In this document: one piece after another, positions 32,062-32,798 of the stretch
How positions within the stretch are numbered: position 1 is the stretch's first letter
Layout: the number at the start of each line of letters is the position of its first letter
Assembly: GCF_900105345.1 (NCBI RefSeq)
Contig: NZ_FNSN01000007.1
Location: forward strand, 1 to 32,798
Reading direction: 5' to 3'
DNA length: 32,798 nucleotides
Origin: Arthrobacter woluwensis
GTDB taxonomy: Bacteria > Actinomycetota > Actinomycetes > Actinomycetales > Micrococcaceae
Position numbers and translations under genes: made by a program
The notes under the pieces: generated by a model
The model's input: only the letters and a program-made list of their open reading frames with translations
Database searches by the model: none
Told to the model about the DNA's origin: nothing

Positions 32062-32710
32062 TCAGCCGTGCCGGGTCTCCGCCAGCGCCACGAGCCCGAA
32101 GGCTCCCAGGGCCGTCCCCGTCACGCGGTCGATGACCTTGCGGAACCGGGGGCCGTCCAGCCAGCGCCGGAAGTAGTGTGCCGCCGTGATGATGAGCGTG
32201 AACCAGAGTGCCGCTTCCAGATTGCTGATGACGGAGAGCATGAGGCCCATCCAGAGGGGAGCGATGGTCGGGACGAGGAACTGGGGGATCACGGCCAGGC
32301 AGAACATCCCGTACTTGGGGTTCAGGATGTTGGACAGGAACCCTTTAACCCAGGTCTTCCCGAGGTGTTCGGGCGCCACGGTGGCCGGCCCGCCGGTGGT
32401 GTCGACGCTGCCCTCGCCCGTGGAAGGATGCACGCCAGAACGAGAAGGCGAGCCAGAGCATGTACCCGGCTCCGATGATGCGGAGGATGTCGTAGGCGAC
32501 GGTCGAGACGGCCAGCAGCGCGGACACACCCGTGGCCGCGGCCACGCCCCAGATGAACGCGCCCGTGATCATGCCCAGCGCCGCGGTGTACGCGTGACGG
32601 CGGCTCCGGCCCAGGGCGTAGCGGAGGACGAGCGCGGTGTCCGTCCCCGGAAGAATCGTGATCAGGACGGACAGGGCGGCGAAGCCCAGCAGGGACTGTT
32701 CAAGGGTCAC
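32062..32710 (-). pseudogene. LysE-family amino-acid exporter, one frame break as read
   Basis: Inner-membrane exporter of the LysE/RhtB type, about 216 residues, normal for the family. The N-terminal part reads MTLEQSLLGFAALSVLITIL, then the signature PGTDTALVLRYALG and hydrophobic helices at roughly 5-21, 43-63 and 66-90. After LAFSFWRA (about 32430) the frame shifts. The C-terminal half continues as TWVKGFLSNILNPKYGMF, with further helices (FCLAVIPQFLVPTIAPLW, LMLSVISNLEAALWFTLII) and GALGAFGLVALAE at the end. GTG at 32710 is the probable start because it overlaps the stop of the upstream frame (GTGA). Length modulo three shows one extra or two missing bases. The exported substrate cannot be told from sequence. 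Confidence 0.85.
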
Positions 32711-32798
32711 CCGGTCATCTTAAGGCGCTGGTCGGTTTCCGCGCCCTTGATGACCTTCGGCGCCGCAATCGGGGCGCGGACAGCGAATACGGGCGCAC
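32707..32798 (-). CDS. 3' end of an unrecognised gene, overlapping lysE-type start
   Basis: A minus-strand frame open to the window edge ends in IKGAETDQRLKMTG and TGA at 32707-32709, overlapping the exporter GTG start by four bases (GTGA). This overlap is typical of translationally coupled operons and supports both calls. Only about 29 residues are inside the window, too few to assign a family. Confidence 0.45.
   Translation of the reverse strand, partial: APVFAVRAPIAAPKVIKGAETDQRLKMTG

Overview
The window comes from a high-GC Gram-positive bacterium. The 16S rRNA reads as Micrococcaceae (Arthrobacter/Kocuria/Nesterenkonia neighbourhood; I cannot fix the genus by eye). This fits the GC-rich coding sequence, the tRNA-free 16S-23S spacer, the actinobacterial antitermination element in the rRNA leader and a short HU protein.

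About 93% of the window is one 10.1-kb unit repeated head to tail three times (1-10084, 10085-20198, 20199-30251), with a partial fourth copy (30252-30719) before unique sequence starts. Each unit holds, in order: the last bases of a 23S gene, a 5S gene and the rrn terminator; a minus-strand aminoglycoside-phosphotransferase-like gene; a divergent promoter/operator region; a YWTD beta-propeller gene coupled to a 3-hydroxyacyl-CoA dehydrogenase-like gene; an HU gene with a strong terminator; a class I methyltransferase gene; a two-promoter rrn leader; 16S; spacer; 23S. The unit therefore equals one rrn operon plus the 4.1-kb gene block in front of it. That is the product expected from unequal recombination (or mis-assembly) between two rrn operons flanking the block.

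The copies are not equally readable. From about 4910 to 21790 the sequence repeats with an exact 10114-nt offset, and every gene there is intact. From 1 to about 4910 and from about 21790 to 32450 there are many one- or two-base indels, mostly in homopolymers. They break every protein gene in copies A and C except the copy C phosphotransferase, and they hit universally conserved 16S positions. This looks like unpolished long-read consensus rather than gene decay. Copy B (10085-20198) should be used as the reference for all products.

The unique tail (30720-32798) has a second rrn-type terminator and then minus-strand genes: the 3' end of an unknown gene, a LysE-family exporter overlapping it by four bases, a possible 17-codon leader ORF with a near-perfect Shine-Dalgarno sequence, and a patatin-like phospholipase. 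The last two large genes carry frame breaks of the same indel type.

I found no CRISPR array, transposase, integrase, tRNA gene or defence system. The main result is the rrn-bounded tandem array and the question whether it is a real amplification or an assembly product.
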